64,000 bases of DNA, from the NCBI GenBank assembly GCA_038496675.1, contig CM076662.1:15994919-16058918 (forward strand), given 5' to 3'. Within the stretch, counting starts at the first letter, position 1, and every line of letters begins with the position of its first letter. Below the pieces are notes generated by a model that saw only the letters and a list, made by a program, of their open reading frames with translations, was not told the origin of the DNA and did not search any database. The translations under genes and the position numbers were made by a program. This stretch comes from Rachycentron canadum. Taxonomy: Eukaryota > Chordata > Actinopteri > Carangiformes > Rachycentridae. Shown here piece by piece: positions 10,676 through 22,165 of this stretch.

Positions 10676-12180
10676 TCTGCAAGGAAGCAATGTAGCAATG
10701 TCTATCACTGACTTTTAACCAATATAAATCTAAAAAGAGATCAGTCCTTTCGTTCTGTAGTCTATTGCCAGAAAATGAAGTGACAACAATTATACTGAAT
10801 ATATATTACAATGAACAATAAATCGTTTAATGTCAGTGCTTTTTGGCTTTATATTGGTGTAAAATTAAATCCTTTGATTGATCTTTTGATTTTGACCTGT
10901 TGGTCACACAAAACAAACATTTTGAAGAAAGCTGAGCACAAGGCATTTTTATTATTTTCTTACATTTTAAAATTAAAAAATAACATTTTACTTGTCACAG
11001 TAAGTAATAGTTAAGCATCAATGCCCCATACATGTATAAACACTTTATTATCCTTATTGATTAATCAACTTGTCGTTTTGTCAGAAAATGACAGAAAATA
11101 TGAATATTGCCCTTTACAATTCCCCAAAGTCCATGGTGATTTCTAGTTGTCATGTTTTGTCAAACCAACCCCTATATTTCATTCACTATCACAGATTATA
11201 TTCACATATGAGAAGCTGAAACCCTCTTCTTTAGAAATGATACAAAAGATTAATCCATTATCTAAATATAACTAACAATAGTTATTAGCAACACTTGTGT
11301 CTAATAAACCACTCCTGCAAAATAAAATCCTCTTTCATTAAGTTGTAATATTCAGTTTTTATCGACACTGTGTTAAAAAGGTGTTTATTGTCATTACAGA
11401 CGATGTAGTTCAGTTGTATGTTTGTTATTTCACCAACCTTACTCGACATGAATATGGTAGATAAAATAATAGACACCTGTTTGTATGAGCCGGTAAAATT
11501 CAGAGAAACAAGTCAAATCAACCCGTTTAAAACAGTTTCAACACAACCTGAACACGATGGAGGAGGATTTATTGCTGGGCTGTTAAAGTGGACTTCATTA
11601 TCTTTAGCTAGGTGCATCATCTAAACTGATAAATATGTATATCATACCAAAACAGTTTCAAAATGAGGGTGAAATTCACTGTTTCTGCCAAGAAGTATGA
11701 CTATCAGAGAACTTGAGGTGAGGTAACTTTTGTGTAACACATTACTGGTTGGACAACTAAGACGTAAAAACCAGTCAGAAGTGAATTTATCATCCGGTCA
11801 CGTCTCCGCTCTGACAACCGTTGATCTGCCGACAGCTAATGTTACTTAGCCATAGCTAAGCAGCTAACGGCTCTGAATTCACTGAGAACGGAACGAAACC
11901 AGGCCTTACTGTGTTACAGAGACGTAAACATGCTCATATCGACAATAGACGCGGCCAAGGCTGTGTTTAGAGACAGACACTGCCGTCAAAAGTGAACTAT
12001 TACAAAACCATACATGACCGGGAGAGGGGTGATGTTCCCGTTGAGGCGGTTCAGGAAGCGTCACTCTGCGCACATCTCTGCGCAGGACTGGTGCTTCGCT
12101 CCGCCCACAGCGCCGTGTTTGACCCCTGTGGCCAGACGCGGACCTGCACCCAGAGCGCGACCTGCAGAGACCGTGGTCAA
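10676..12180 (-). promoter_or_regulatory. Probable nadk 5' UTR exon and promoter region
   Basis: The first coding exon begins with an acceptor at 10678-10677, so transcription starts upstream. About 11.8-12.2 kb is much more GC- and CpG-rich than its surroundings. A minus-strand donor ACACA|GTAAGG ends a possible non-coding exon at 11910. A CCGCCC GC-box and two TGCGCA words lie at about 12066-12116. The exon start is not determinable by eye. gpr160 transcription probably starts on the other side, so the promoter may be shared. Confidence 0.4.
10870..11260. repeat. Degenerate interspersed repeat, 'ATTAATC' family
   Basis: Contains GATTAATCAACTTGTCGTTT, GACAGAAAA, TGTTTTGTCAAACCAAC and CTATCACAGATTAT. 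The same words recur at 33655-33830, 36040-36430, 58940-59265 and 60125-60445, which is direct evidence of a dispersed family. It sits in the presumed 5' intron of nadk. Confidence 0.6.
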
Positions 12181-12199
12181 AGTTTCTTTTTCTTGTTTA

Positions 12200-14684
12200 T
12201 TGGCAGGTGGCAATGCAATGTGGGTTGCGGATGCATTGTAGCACCCAAATAAAGAAATAAAGAAATAATTTCTATTTATTAGCCCAGTTTCTTTCAGTCC
12301 AAGTCTCCTGATTTCCTTTTTCCTAGTTTGTTTCACTCTGGATGTTACTCTTGAACAATTATACACTCTTCTGACTCCTCTGCTTGACACAACTCCCACA
12401 ATATATATACTATATCACACAGTAGTGCTGTTCAGTAAGGTGAAATACTAAATACTAAAATTCTAAACATCTTAAACACAAATTGAACACTATAGACTTA
12501 ATAAAGGGGGATTTACTAAAGGAGGGCAGTTTATTAGACTGCATTAGTTTTAGCTTAGTGTTCCTAATAAACTGGCTGTTGAGTGTGTGTTTACACTACA
12601 ATTAGAAAACCAGAACCAGATGCGCCTTGAAACTACAGTTTGTCTGCACCTGTTCAAACACCACTCCATGCTGTATTGAAACGTATTCTGGACACTGAGC
12701 TTTAAAGTTTGACTTCAAGCCTCAGTGACACAAAAAAGATTCAGTAGCAAAACGAAGTGGTTACATTTAGGAAAAATACTGAGTTGCTGGTGGTGGCAAA
12801 AAGTCAGGAAAAACAACACCCATGTATTGACAGACTCTGTACTTCCTTGTCTAGAGCCGATGAATCCTGTTTCACAACCTTTGCTAAAACAGCTTCTAAA
12901 CAGAAGCATTTGGTTTCACTGAAGATGGACCCTGCAGAGTTGTTAACTTCTAAGAGGAAGCCAACTGCATTTATCAGCATCAAATGACTACATTTACAGG
13001 TAATGAATCCAAAGGTAACTCATTCTTGCACATGTTTTTGTGGCACAGTCTGGTCTTGTTCAGTGTTGTAGTCAGTCACTGCAACACATTCTTGTTCCAT
13101 TTTAGCAGCAGCACAGGAAGAGGTACTTTTTCTCAATGAATGTACAAATTTGCATCAGTTTTAAACTTTAACAATTTGTAATCTGAGACTTGATCAGTAT
13201 CTTCTTCTGGCGAGCCCAAAGAACTAACTGCCTCTGTTTCCTTTGTTGATAATAGAAAAGCAGAAGCAGAAGCAGAGACAGCGGTGTAGTGAACATCAAA
13301 CAAACAGACACAGACGGTGATCTGCTCCAAGTACTCAAGAAGATTAGGTATGTTTTGTAAAAGGGTTTAATATTTGTCTAAAAACAAAAATCATTGCTAC
13401 TACCACCCTTCACAAAACTTAGTAAGACAGTACAGAGTTGTAGCAGGAGTCCAAGCAGCCTACAACACTTGGATCATTTCTTCAAGGCAAGGCAAGGCAA
13501 TTTTATTTGTATAGCCCATTTTTATAAACAGTTTGGCTCAAAGGGCTTTACATAGCATCATAACAACATCCTCTTCCCTTAGACCCTCACATCGACGGAG
13601 GAAAAACTCAAAACAAAAAACCCTTTTAACAGGGAAAAAAAGAGAAACCTCATGGTGAGCAACAGAGGAGGGATCCCTCACCCAGGACGGGCAGACGTGC
13701 AATAGATGTTGTATACAGACAAGAAAACAGGTAACAATACAGAATATGCACAGATGGAAATGGTGTGCAGGAGTTAATGAAGGCAGTTTTTGGTGGGAGG
13801 GAAGGCAGGGAGAGTCAGGCAGCGTAATGGGAGTAATGGGTGGTAGACTGGTTCCTGGGAGGGAAGGGCAGGTCGGTTTAACAGCAACTTAAATTAACTT
13901 AAGCAGCTTCAGAGGTACTGATACAGAAATACTTAGGTAAAGAAAAAAGAGCTCAAGAAGAGTAAAGCCAATTTGAAACTGAAGAGTTTGACCATTATGA
14001 AAGGTCCATATTGAGGAGACACCTGCAACAGAAGTCAGTGCACCCATCATTGATTAAACTTTTGATAACAGATTCAATCTTCCTCAGTGTGGATGATACC
14101 TGTCTTGCTAAAATTTGAGGAGATATGTTCTGCAACTCCTCACAGATGGTTTCCTTCCCCATTTAACTATTCTACTTATTTACATTCATTCATTCTTTGT
14201 TATTTATGGATTATCAGACAGAGGCAAACAAAGCAGTTATTTCCACCTCAAGATAAAGAAACTGAGAAGCACTGAATAAAACTAAACTAAAAACTAATCT
14301 ATACCATTATGGTGACATTCTGCCATAAATACTGACTGCTATGTGGCAAGAAAAATCTTGAACTTAAGGCACTCCCAAATACGCAGCTGGTTTTGTTCTG
14401 GTTTTTTCAGCTGCTTTCACCTCAAACACACCTAATGAGACTTTTCTGCCGCAAGAAAAGTGATTTAAAAGGAAAAGAAGAGCCTGGTTACTAAGGGAAA
14501 CTGTCTCCATGCAGACATGGAGAATGCAGTAGTATGATCCATACATTTTCAAAAGTGGTACATTTTACAAAAATTTGTAATTGTTTGTACAGTTTAAACT
14601 GGTTTATAGCTATTTTAAAGTTTTTTTTTAAATGGCTTTAACACTTTTATCTTAAAATACTGTACCCACCCCTCACCCCTCCAG
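12200..14684. other. Region between nadk promoter and gpr160 coding exon
   Basis: AT-rich sequence with no recognised coding exon. Any 5' untranslated exon of gpr160 should lie here. A short interspersed repeat occupies about 13483-13740. Confidence 0.6.
13483..13740. repeat. Percomorph-type short interspersed repeat
   Basis: Begins with AAGGCAAGGCAAGGCAATTT and TATTTGTATAGCCCA, passes through AGGGCTTTACATAGCATC and GGAGGAAAAACTC, and ends near GGGATCCCTCACCCAGGACG and GTGCAATAGATGT. I recognise these words from a very common non-autonomous repeat of percomorph genomes. It has no coding capacity. Confidence 0.7.
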
Positions 14685-14744
14685 CTGCTGCAGAGTCTCA
14701 ATAATGGTCTGCACTCAACAGTGTACATCTGGTTGAAACACACA
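14685..14744 (+). other. gpr160: gpr160 exon start, 5' UTR or extra N-terminal codons
   Basis: A pyrimidine tract ending CCCCTCCAG marks a likely acceptor at 14684. The 20 codons up to the ATG at 14745 are open, so they may be coding if an upstream exon supplies the start. An out-of-frame ATG at 14704 opens a 10-codon upstream ORF that ends at 14736. Confidence 0.45.
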
Positions 14745-15671
14745 ATGAACATCCCCATCTCCTCCATCCTGCTCGGTCTGGGGTGGATATGTCTGCTCAA
14801 CTGGGCCCTGGTGTTTCTTCAGAGGAACCACATCTGCAGAAGCTTTTTGGGGGTTTTCAGTGTGTCCCTCGCTGCCGTAGACACGGCCCTGACCCTCATC
14901 TTCACCACTATCCACATCCACAGCGATGGAAACCTCTTCATCTTGGACTTGCAGCTTACAAGATATCACATTTGCCTGCTGGTTCAAATCGTGGGACAAG
15001 TCTACAGCACTCTGCATTGGCCTGTTGTGGTTGTGGCTTGTTTGGAGTATTTCTGCACTATTCCCTTGCAACCTGCCACCTCCTGGGCAAAATGGCACGT
15101 CCACTCAATTGTAGTCATCCTCCTGTGGTACTTCGCTGTACTGTATGTCTTCCTGCTGTCTGACTTCACTCCTGTCTTGGAGGATGTTTCTCACCTCCAG
15201 ATGCACCAGTGCTGGGTCTTTCACACCACTGAGCCTATACAGATTGTCACGCTGCTCTCCTCGACTCTGGCCTGTGCAGCGTTGCATGCTGTCTGCAGCA
15301 CACAACTATTAAAACATCCTCCGAAAGACCAAATTACAGACCAAAGTAAAACTCACTCCAGGATAAGTGTTGTTTGCCAAGTCCTGTATACATTTCTAAA
15401 CACTTGGGCCCTTTTTCTGATTTTTCTGGGTGTGCTCCTCCTGCTACCTGTAGGAATGCCCACACACCTGGGTCTGAATGTTGCCTGGCTCTGCTTCCTC
15501 AACAGTTTACTGATTGCAGTTGTTTTGTGTGTATCGTGTCCAGCCTCACAGTTAGCGCAGGGCTTGGCAGCAGTTCCCCCTGACAGCTTCTGTGAGTGGA
15601 GGTTTAAATTTAGCGTGGCTGCAGAGGGGAGACATGACTGCACAAAGCAATTTAATGTGGGACATACGTAA
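14745..15671 (+). CDS. gpr160: gpr160, orphan G-protein-coupled receptor 160
   Basis: A single-exon seven-transmembrane receptor of 308 residues at the plasma membrane. Hydrophobic segments lie at about 5-25, 37-58, 73-103, 118-139, 163-185, 209-234 and 242-265. TRYHICLLVQIVGQVYSTLH (residues 72-91) and GLNVAWLCFLNSLLIAVV (243-260) parallel human GPR160 (TKYHICLFTQI..., EMNIPWLYFVNSFLIATV), and length is near the human ~338. Cys76 and Cys156 could form the usual TM3-ECL2 disulfide. The DRY position reads CLEYFC and no NPxxY is visible, as in human GPR160. The frame stays open to a good acceptor at 14684 without an ATG, so the true N-terminus may begin in an upstream exon; 14745 is the first in-frame ATG with a good context. 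The tail faces skil. A peptide ligand has been proposed in mammals but is debated. Confidence 0.88.
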   Translation: MNIPISSILLGLGWICLLNWALVFLQRNHICRSFLGVFSVSLAAVDTALTLIFTTIHIHSDGNLFILDLQLTRYHICLLVQIVGQVYSTLHWPVVVVACLEYFCTIPLQPATSWAKWHVHSIVVILLWYFAVLYVFLLSDFTPVLEDVSHLQMHQCWVFHTTEPIQIVTLLSSTLACAALHAVCSTQLLKHPPKDQITDQSKTHSRISVVCQVLYTFLNTWALFLIFLGVLLLLPVGMPTHLGLNVAWLCFLNSLLIAVVLCVSCPASQLAQGLAAVPPDSFCEWRFKFSVAAEGRHDCTKQFNVGHT

Positions 15672-16300
15672 GAAGAAATTACATTAGATGATGGAACCTG
15701 ATTGTACAACTAAACTACACACAGCAGCCATAAGAGAGCAAAGGTCAAACACTGAATAAGAAGCCAGACACTACAGACAGTTGGCACCAGCTTGTGACTC
15801 TCAGGTATTGAAATACAAGGGTTGTTTAAACAACACTTACTGCTCTTTTAAGATGCTTCAAATTTTCTTTTGAAAATGTCCTTTATTTACAACAAAGAAG
15901 TGTCAAAACAAAAGGTCAGGAGTAACTTCATACAAACCATTGCCACAAGTCCCACTGCTCGGTTTATTCTGAATATCTATATTTCCAGTGTAAATGTGCT
16001 TAGAGCTAAAAATATTTTCTGTAAAATAACAGTTAAAAACTCAGTTAATTCTCAGTATAATAGTGACATAGCAGCTCATCAACAAATTTCTAAACTAGAA
16101 CTAATTCCAGAGTCAAACACTGAGCAATTTTTATATGTGATATCCAGGTATCATATCTGTCAAAACTGATATTATGTTTAGGCCTATATTCTAATCTCCA
16201 GACTAAAAGATTAAAAATCTGTAATAGTAAAATAATCCAAGGGATTTTGTCACAAGAAAGATTTAATTTTAACAAAATAAATTACAGCCACCAGTAGAAT
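15672..16300 (+). other. gpr160: gpr160 3' UTR (approximate)
   Basis: AT-rich sequence after the TAA at 15669-15671. An AATAAA on the plus strand at 16276-16281 is a plausible polyadenylation signal. Its end is otherwise undefined. Confidence 0.4.
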
Positions 16301-18951
16301 TAAAAAAACTTGCAGGAAACAGATTTTAGATATTGTTGGAATTATGTAAGAATCCTATAATCCACTTAGAAGCATGAAGAAATGAAAATCATAGACTTAA
16401 ATCCTAGTTTCATCCAACTCCTTGGTAACATTTGTTGGGATCATAGGGTGTTATTAAAAAAGTTATGATCTTTGTCCCATTAGGTTGCACCTCTGTGTCT
16501 TAATCAAAACAAAGATGGCTTGACAGTAATTTTTTTTAAAAAGGGCAATTGAATATGAATTTCCGTATCAACATACTGAAAATTGCAATGTCTGTAATAG
16601 TTTAGAAAAACGTTTAAAATGCCTGACAAATGTTCTTAGATGAAAAAAGATACCTTCTCTAAATTATTTGAACAATTTAAAACCCATAAATATTCAGTTG
16701 AACATCATGTAAGAGATAGAAATATCTGCAATCTTCACATTTAAGAGGCTGGAATCTGAAAATGTGCATTTTTCTGTCAAAAATTGCTTCAACAATTACT
16801 GGATAATTAAAACTGTTCCTGATTAATGTGTCGATTGGCCAGTTGGCTTAGTTCGTCCAGGCTGTTTTTACCCCTATCCCTGTTATGTATATGTATATAT
16901 ACACGTTACTTCTATCAGTGTGAATATTGCCATATTAGTGCAACAAGGAGATGAGAAAGGCAAAGGACAACACTGGTTTGACACTACAGAACTTTACTTG
17001 AATTTGATCCAAGTTCATTGTCTATACAGGGCATATTTACAAGATCGGAAATCAGGGAGGGGCAAAAACAGAAAAAAACAAACACTAGATACAACTGAGG
17101 TATTAGCTAAAAGCATTTACAGGTATGTCATTTACTAGTAAATATCAATGATGATAAACAGTTAGAGATGCAGTGTCTTCTGCTTAAAAAACATCTTTTT
17201 ATATCACAACATGAGGTAGGAGAACAGTGTCTCGATTCATGCAAGAACAAAAGTCTCATCACACTGTAGTATTGGCAACGTAGTTATGCAATGGTCATAC
17301 ACAGACACTGCGTTTCATGTTCCAGAACAGCATTGAGGGGCAATAGAAGGAGGGTTCTTTTTTAGCAAAGCCATAAATAGTTTTTTCATCTATAACAGGA
17401 TGTATATAAATTAAAACATTATATTCTTAGTAACCAGTGATCTGTGTGATCAACCATAATGCAGCCTTACTTCTGTATTCTCCCACACTGACGTTGAACA
17501 AGTACTGGCTGAAAATTCTGCACCCAACTACACAGCAAATCTGCAACAGTTCAAAGGTCACCTTAGATTTATTTACTGGTTTATTAGGTTTATTATTATT
17601 ATTATTGTTATGAGTCTGTAAATTCCAATGTGTTGTACATCTGGGCTCCTTTCACCTTGTTTTACTCAGTTGGGCAAACTTCACACCTGTAAAAACTCTG
17701 TACAAAGCATATCCAAGTTCTCATAACACTGCGAAATGCAAAAAGGCCCAACACGCCATGTTTACAAGAGATTTTCTTTTCCCATATTATTTAGTCCTTT
17801 TCTCATTATGGTGCCCAATTAAAGAAGTTAAACATTGCCCCCTTGTGTATAAAATGCAAATTACACAGAAAGTAAAATTACAGGTTTTCATTAGGTCTAC
17901 CTATTAATGTGATGAATCAAAAATGATTTTTTTGTTCTGCTCAAGAGGTAATTAAGTCAATAAAAACTAATACTGATCATCTTTTCAGTGATGTTACCAC
18001 ATCCAGACTGTGATCTCAAATCAGGAAACACACAACTACACATCCAGAGCTACATGAGCAAGTCTTTCTCTTTCCCTTTTAAAAGCTGCTGTGCTTCAGT
18101 CAGACATCAAAACACGCACACACACTCTTTCTCTCTCTCACATATGCATACACTCGCATTATTTCCAAATCAAATTGGGCTACATTTTATATTCATGATG
18201 TGACTCTGACTTTATATTTATCCTCTGAACCAATAAAGACATAAAACTTGCACATGTTCAATGTTCATGCATTTGAGCCATCTCAATAGTTTGTGTGTTA
18301 CATGAAGGGAAACTTTTTTTTTTCCACAATAAACTGATTGGTGAGTGGCCCGGTGACACTAAACATAAGGGGCAGCAAACATGCAAAAAAATCTCTTTTT
18401 TTCCCATTTTCTTTTTTTTCCCAAAATGCATTTTCTTAACAAATGTGTTCAATTTTGATCAGGGGAGAAGAGGGGGGGTTAACAAAGAGGAAAAAAGCTC
18501 ATTACATTACAAGTTAAACAGTTCGTCAAGATGAATTCCACAAAAAAACAAACAAAAAAAAAAAAAAACCAAATGCATCAGTTCAGAAAGGGGGAAAGTG
18601 TGTAACAAAGTATTATTTTCCTATTTTGCCTTTGTCCTGCATCATGTCTCAGTAAACCATGCATTTCACTCCCCCACATCCACTCGACAAAAGTCAAGTA
18701 AAGATCACTTTTTTAAAAAAGAAAGCAAAAACATTTAGGCCATCTGAAGCCTTAGTTCTGGTCCAATTTATATAACCTTTTGAAGATTATTCATATAAGA
18801 ACAGTTAATATATTAATGACTACTGTATTTACAAGGTGAATATAAATCTTTAGTTAATACGTTAAATATTTTCTTTCATAATTTCAATAAAGGTTTAAAT
18901 GGAACAACAGTAGAGTGTACATTTGCGGCATGGGTTTGATTTAACTGGCTT

Positions 18952-18977
18952 GCACCTGCACCTGCACCTGCACCTGC
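18952..18977. repeat. (GCACCT) tandem hexamer, four copies
   Basis: Four perfect copies of a hexamer containing CACCTG lie within the probable skil 3' UTR. Confidence 0.95.
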
Positions 18978-20194
18978 TTTTATGTCTATCAACAAACCAA
19001 AACTGTACCCTGCCCCGTCTTTAAGGTCTGTTATTGTAAAGGGAAGCTGTATAAGAAAATCTGCATTGAACAGGATGGAGCACAGTGGAATGTCTATCAA
19101 TTTGCATTTAGAGCAGATGCATAAAAAAAAGCTCAGAGTTTAGCTGAGGCCGATACCCTACTCTTTTTAAACAATTATTTACACACATACACTTGCTTAC
19201 AGGGATCTCCTTAGTGGCAATAAAAAGCGCTTTTGCCTGGCAACTGACACAATAAAAGTCCTCTCTTACTCCGGCTGGACGTCTGCTCGCTCCCCTGGGC
19301 ATCTACAAAACACTACATACCCCAAGCTGATCTGGCACTGGAGATGGATGGACGGGTATGTGAGAGTGAGTGAGTGAGTGACGGCGGTTCTGTGGGAGAG
19401 GAGGGAGGTTGCGTTGAGAGCCGGGGGATCCTGTGCAGTCTCACCCGAGGGCGGGCAGAGGCCCCCAGACAACAACAGCTGCCCCCATTCTGATGGCACA
19501 AAACAAAAAGGGCTCCCTCTGTACCCCCGGCGTCCGGGCCACCCAGCCTGCCGCGGGGGAGAGAGCACCAGCCCCCTGAGCGCTCCCCTCAATTCTCCCC
19601 TCTTCCTCTCCCAGCCCGGTGCTGTTTGTTCAGCCAGGCAGAATAACGTGAAGCAGGGCCCAAACCACCCTGGACTAACTGCTTTCACCTGCGACCCACA
19701 TTCTTTGATGACAGTCTGACAAACAGGGTGGGGATAAAACCGTCTACTGACAATGAAGTCAAATGATACAAAAAGAAGAAGCAGCCCAGAAAACAGGGAC
19801 AGACTGGTGCTTTGATCATCTGCTGGGAACGCTGGGGCCATTGTTCTGCCCGAATGCCTGCACTGCACTGACACACTTGAGTGTGTGCGGGCATGTAAGG
19901 ATGGCGTATGTATTATGGTAACACAGTACAGCTACTGCCTTTCTTCTTTCTTAGAAAAGCTACACCGGCTCAACCAGCCCCCGTGTCCAGACGCATTCCT
20001 TTCCCAGGAGACTGGGGGAGGAGAGCACATTAAGTGCATAACATTGCTCGTGAGCTTCTTCATGCCAAGCCTGAAAAGAGCACAGTGTTTCCTGTCTAGC
20101 CCAAAGTGGGTGAAAACCACAGTGTTAAGGAGTTTCCCAGCAGAGGGCAATGGCGCTAGCATACAGCGATGGAAGGTGTGAGGTCTCCAGTGGG

Positions 20195-20210
20195 GTGTGT
20201 GTGTAAGTGT

Positions 20211-20246
<36 letters not shown>
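20195..20246. repeat. (GT)n microsatellite, interrupted
   Basis: A GT run with two A interruptions in its first half, within the probable skil 3' UTR, followed by a GGT/G run. Confidence 0.95.
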
Positions 20247-20247
<1 letters not shown>

Positions 20248-21282
20248 TGTGGTGGTGGTGGGGGGCAGGGGGTAATAGGAGACACTGGGCAGCTGGTGGA
20301 TCAACCGTTAGATCGTTTGGTCTACAACAGGAGAGTCCAGGTGCAGCCCGGCAGAGAGAAGAGGAAGCTAGTCTGTGTTTGGAGCAGCTGGGGTCCAGGC
20401 CAGACAGTTTGCTAGCTACCTTGAGAGGTCACACTCAAAACACTCATTTCAAGTTCAGCGTCACTGTTGGCATATTTTCATGAGGTTTTACGACATCTGC
20501 TAACTGTCTTTTTTTGTACAGTAAAGGTTTTTCTCCTCCGTATAGACTTAATGTTTTAACATATTATACTTTTCTTTCTCTGTATTTTATAAGGAGCGAA
20601 AAAAAAAAAACTGTTTTCAAATGTGCACGCAGTTTCCTGCATCCGCTGGTACTTGAGCATCTGGTCTGTAGGTACAGAAAGACGAAGAGGAGGCACACAA
20701 CCAGGCGCCATTATGTGTCCATGGGCACCGGCTGCTGTGCCAGGTAGTAGCATGAAGTGACGTCCATGAGGAGCTAAGACAAGTGTCTGTGTTTCTGAGC
20801 TGAAGTCTGAAATTTCAAAGTCATTGGCTCCAGAATCCAGAGAGAGCAAAGAAGGGATGGGAAAGGAGGGTGACAATTGTGAAGGGGAAAAAAATAGTGA
20901 TGGGTTGAGTTGGTCACTACTCGACCAAACTCCTGTCTGTGAAGCAGCTGTTTGTTCAGTAAAAACTATAAATTAAAATCATACATGCCCAAAAAATCTT
21001 TAAATACTGTTTGAAGATAGGAGAGGGAGCAAAAGAAAGAATAATAATAATAAAAAAAAAAAACACACCATAAAACTTTTCTTAAGTGATGTTAAATTAC
21101 AAAAACAAAAGTCAGTCCTACACTGAAATAAGAGGAGAGGATGGTGAGATGCACAACTTAAAAACAGCCTGTGAAGATGTGAAGCTCCTTTCTGCTTCAG
21201 GCTGATTTGTTTGTGTCTGTAGAGTTGGTGGGTGATGGGGAGAGGTATGAGGGAGGGAGAGAGGCGTCTGGAGGGGCGGCAG

Positions 21283-21540
21283 TTACTTTTGGCCAGCCAC
21301 TGGGGCCTCTGAGATGGAGGAGGAGGAGGAGGGCGGAGAGTGGGCGTTGGGGGGTCCAGTGGAAGGGGTAGGAGGAGGGGAGGGGCTGCCTCCCATCGTG
21401 CCAGACCGGGCCATCTGCTGCTTGAGTTGGGTGATTGTGCGCTCCAGCTTCTCCCGTGCCTCCCGCTCCCTGCGCAGCTCCTCCTGCAGCTCCTGTCGAT
21501 CGGCCTCCGCCCGCTCCAGCCTCTGACGGAGCTCAGACAG
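21283..21540 (-). CDS. skil: skil last coding exon, residues 682-766 and stop
   Basis: Encodes LSELRQRLERAEADRQELQE and ELRREREAREKLERTITQLK, the end of the coiled coil, almost word for word like human SnoN. It then adds a Pro/Ser-rich tail of about 40 residues (SPSPPPTPSTGPP, a run of five Ser, EAPVAGQK) not present in human. Stop TAA at 21283-21285; acceptor ACCCAG. Confidence 0.94.
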   Translation of the reverse strand: MSELRQRLERAEADRQELQEELRREREAREKLERTITQLKQQMARSGTMGGSPSPPPTPSTGPPNAHSPPSSSSSISEAPVAGQK

Positions 21541-22112
21541 CTGGGTGAAGACACAGACATAAAGTCAAGTTATGACTACAGCATGTTACAGGACATTTAG
21601 TCTGACATGTTATCACATATACAAACAAGTAAGATGGAATGTTTATTCTCACACAGTAGATAAACACAATAGGATAATATCAAGACTGGGAATGTGACGC
21701 AACACAAAACTATGTAAAAGTTTTACTACTTCCTGTCATTTAGTTTCAACTACTTTACTTTACTATACCTTGTCTACAACAGCTTACTATCACAGCCAAT
21801 ATTAGAGGCAGGACTAAAAAATTACTGATAACAATCTGGTCTGAATTTCACAACAGTTGAGACAATTATTGCAAAGATTGTACTACTTGTAAATGTTTAG
21901 TGTAAGGCCAGCATTAGTCTCATGACCACACAAACACATGCACACCCACTCCCGTAACTGGCAGACAGCCTGATTTCAGTGCCAAAGGGAGCGGGGCAGC
22001 AGGAGCCGGAGCTTCAATAACAGACAGGAGGGGGATACTGCAGCCCTGAGCCCAGACCAACATTACACAATCTATCTCAAGATTAAGTCAAGTGGAAACC
22101 CAAACAAAGGCC

Positions 22113-22165
<53 letters not shown>

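Larger units (their letters stand above)
16301..21282 (-). other. skil: skil 3' UTR and gap to gpr160
   Basis: No coding exon is recognised. Read from the skil stop, the first minus-strand AATAAA words lie at about 17.57-17.60 kb, which would give a ~3.7 kb 3' UTR, in keeping with the long UTR of vertebrate SKIL. The stretch has several A/T runs, a GT array, a GC-rich part at 19.4-19.65 kb and a tandem hexamer at 18952-18977. The boundary with the gpr160 UTR is unknown. Confidence 0.4.

Noticed and set aside
11992..12399. Open frames on both strands in the nadk promoter patch
   Set aside because: They are GC-rich promoter DNA without homology; they overlap each other on opposite strands.
19266..19874. 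A 202-codon minus-strand open frame downstream of the skil stop
   Set aside because: It lies in the GC-rich part of the probable skil 3' UTR, where stop codons are rarer. The sequence includes translated simple repeats and matches no family I know.
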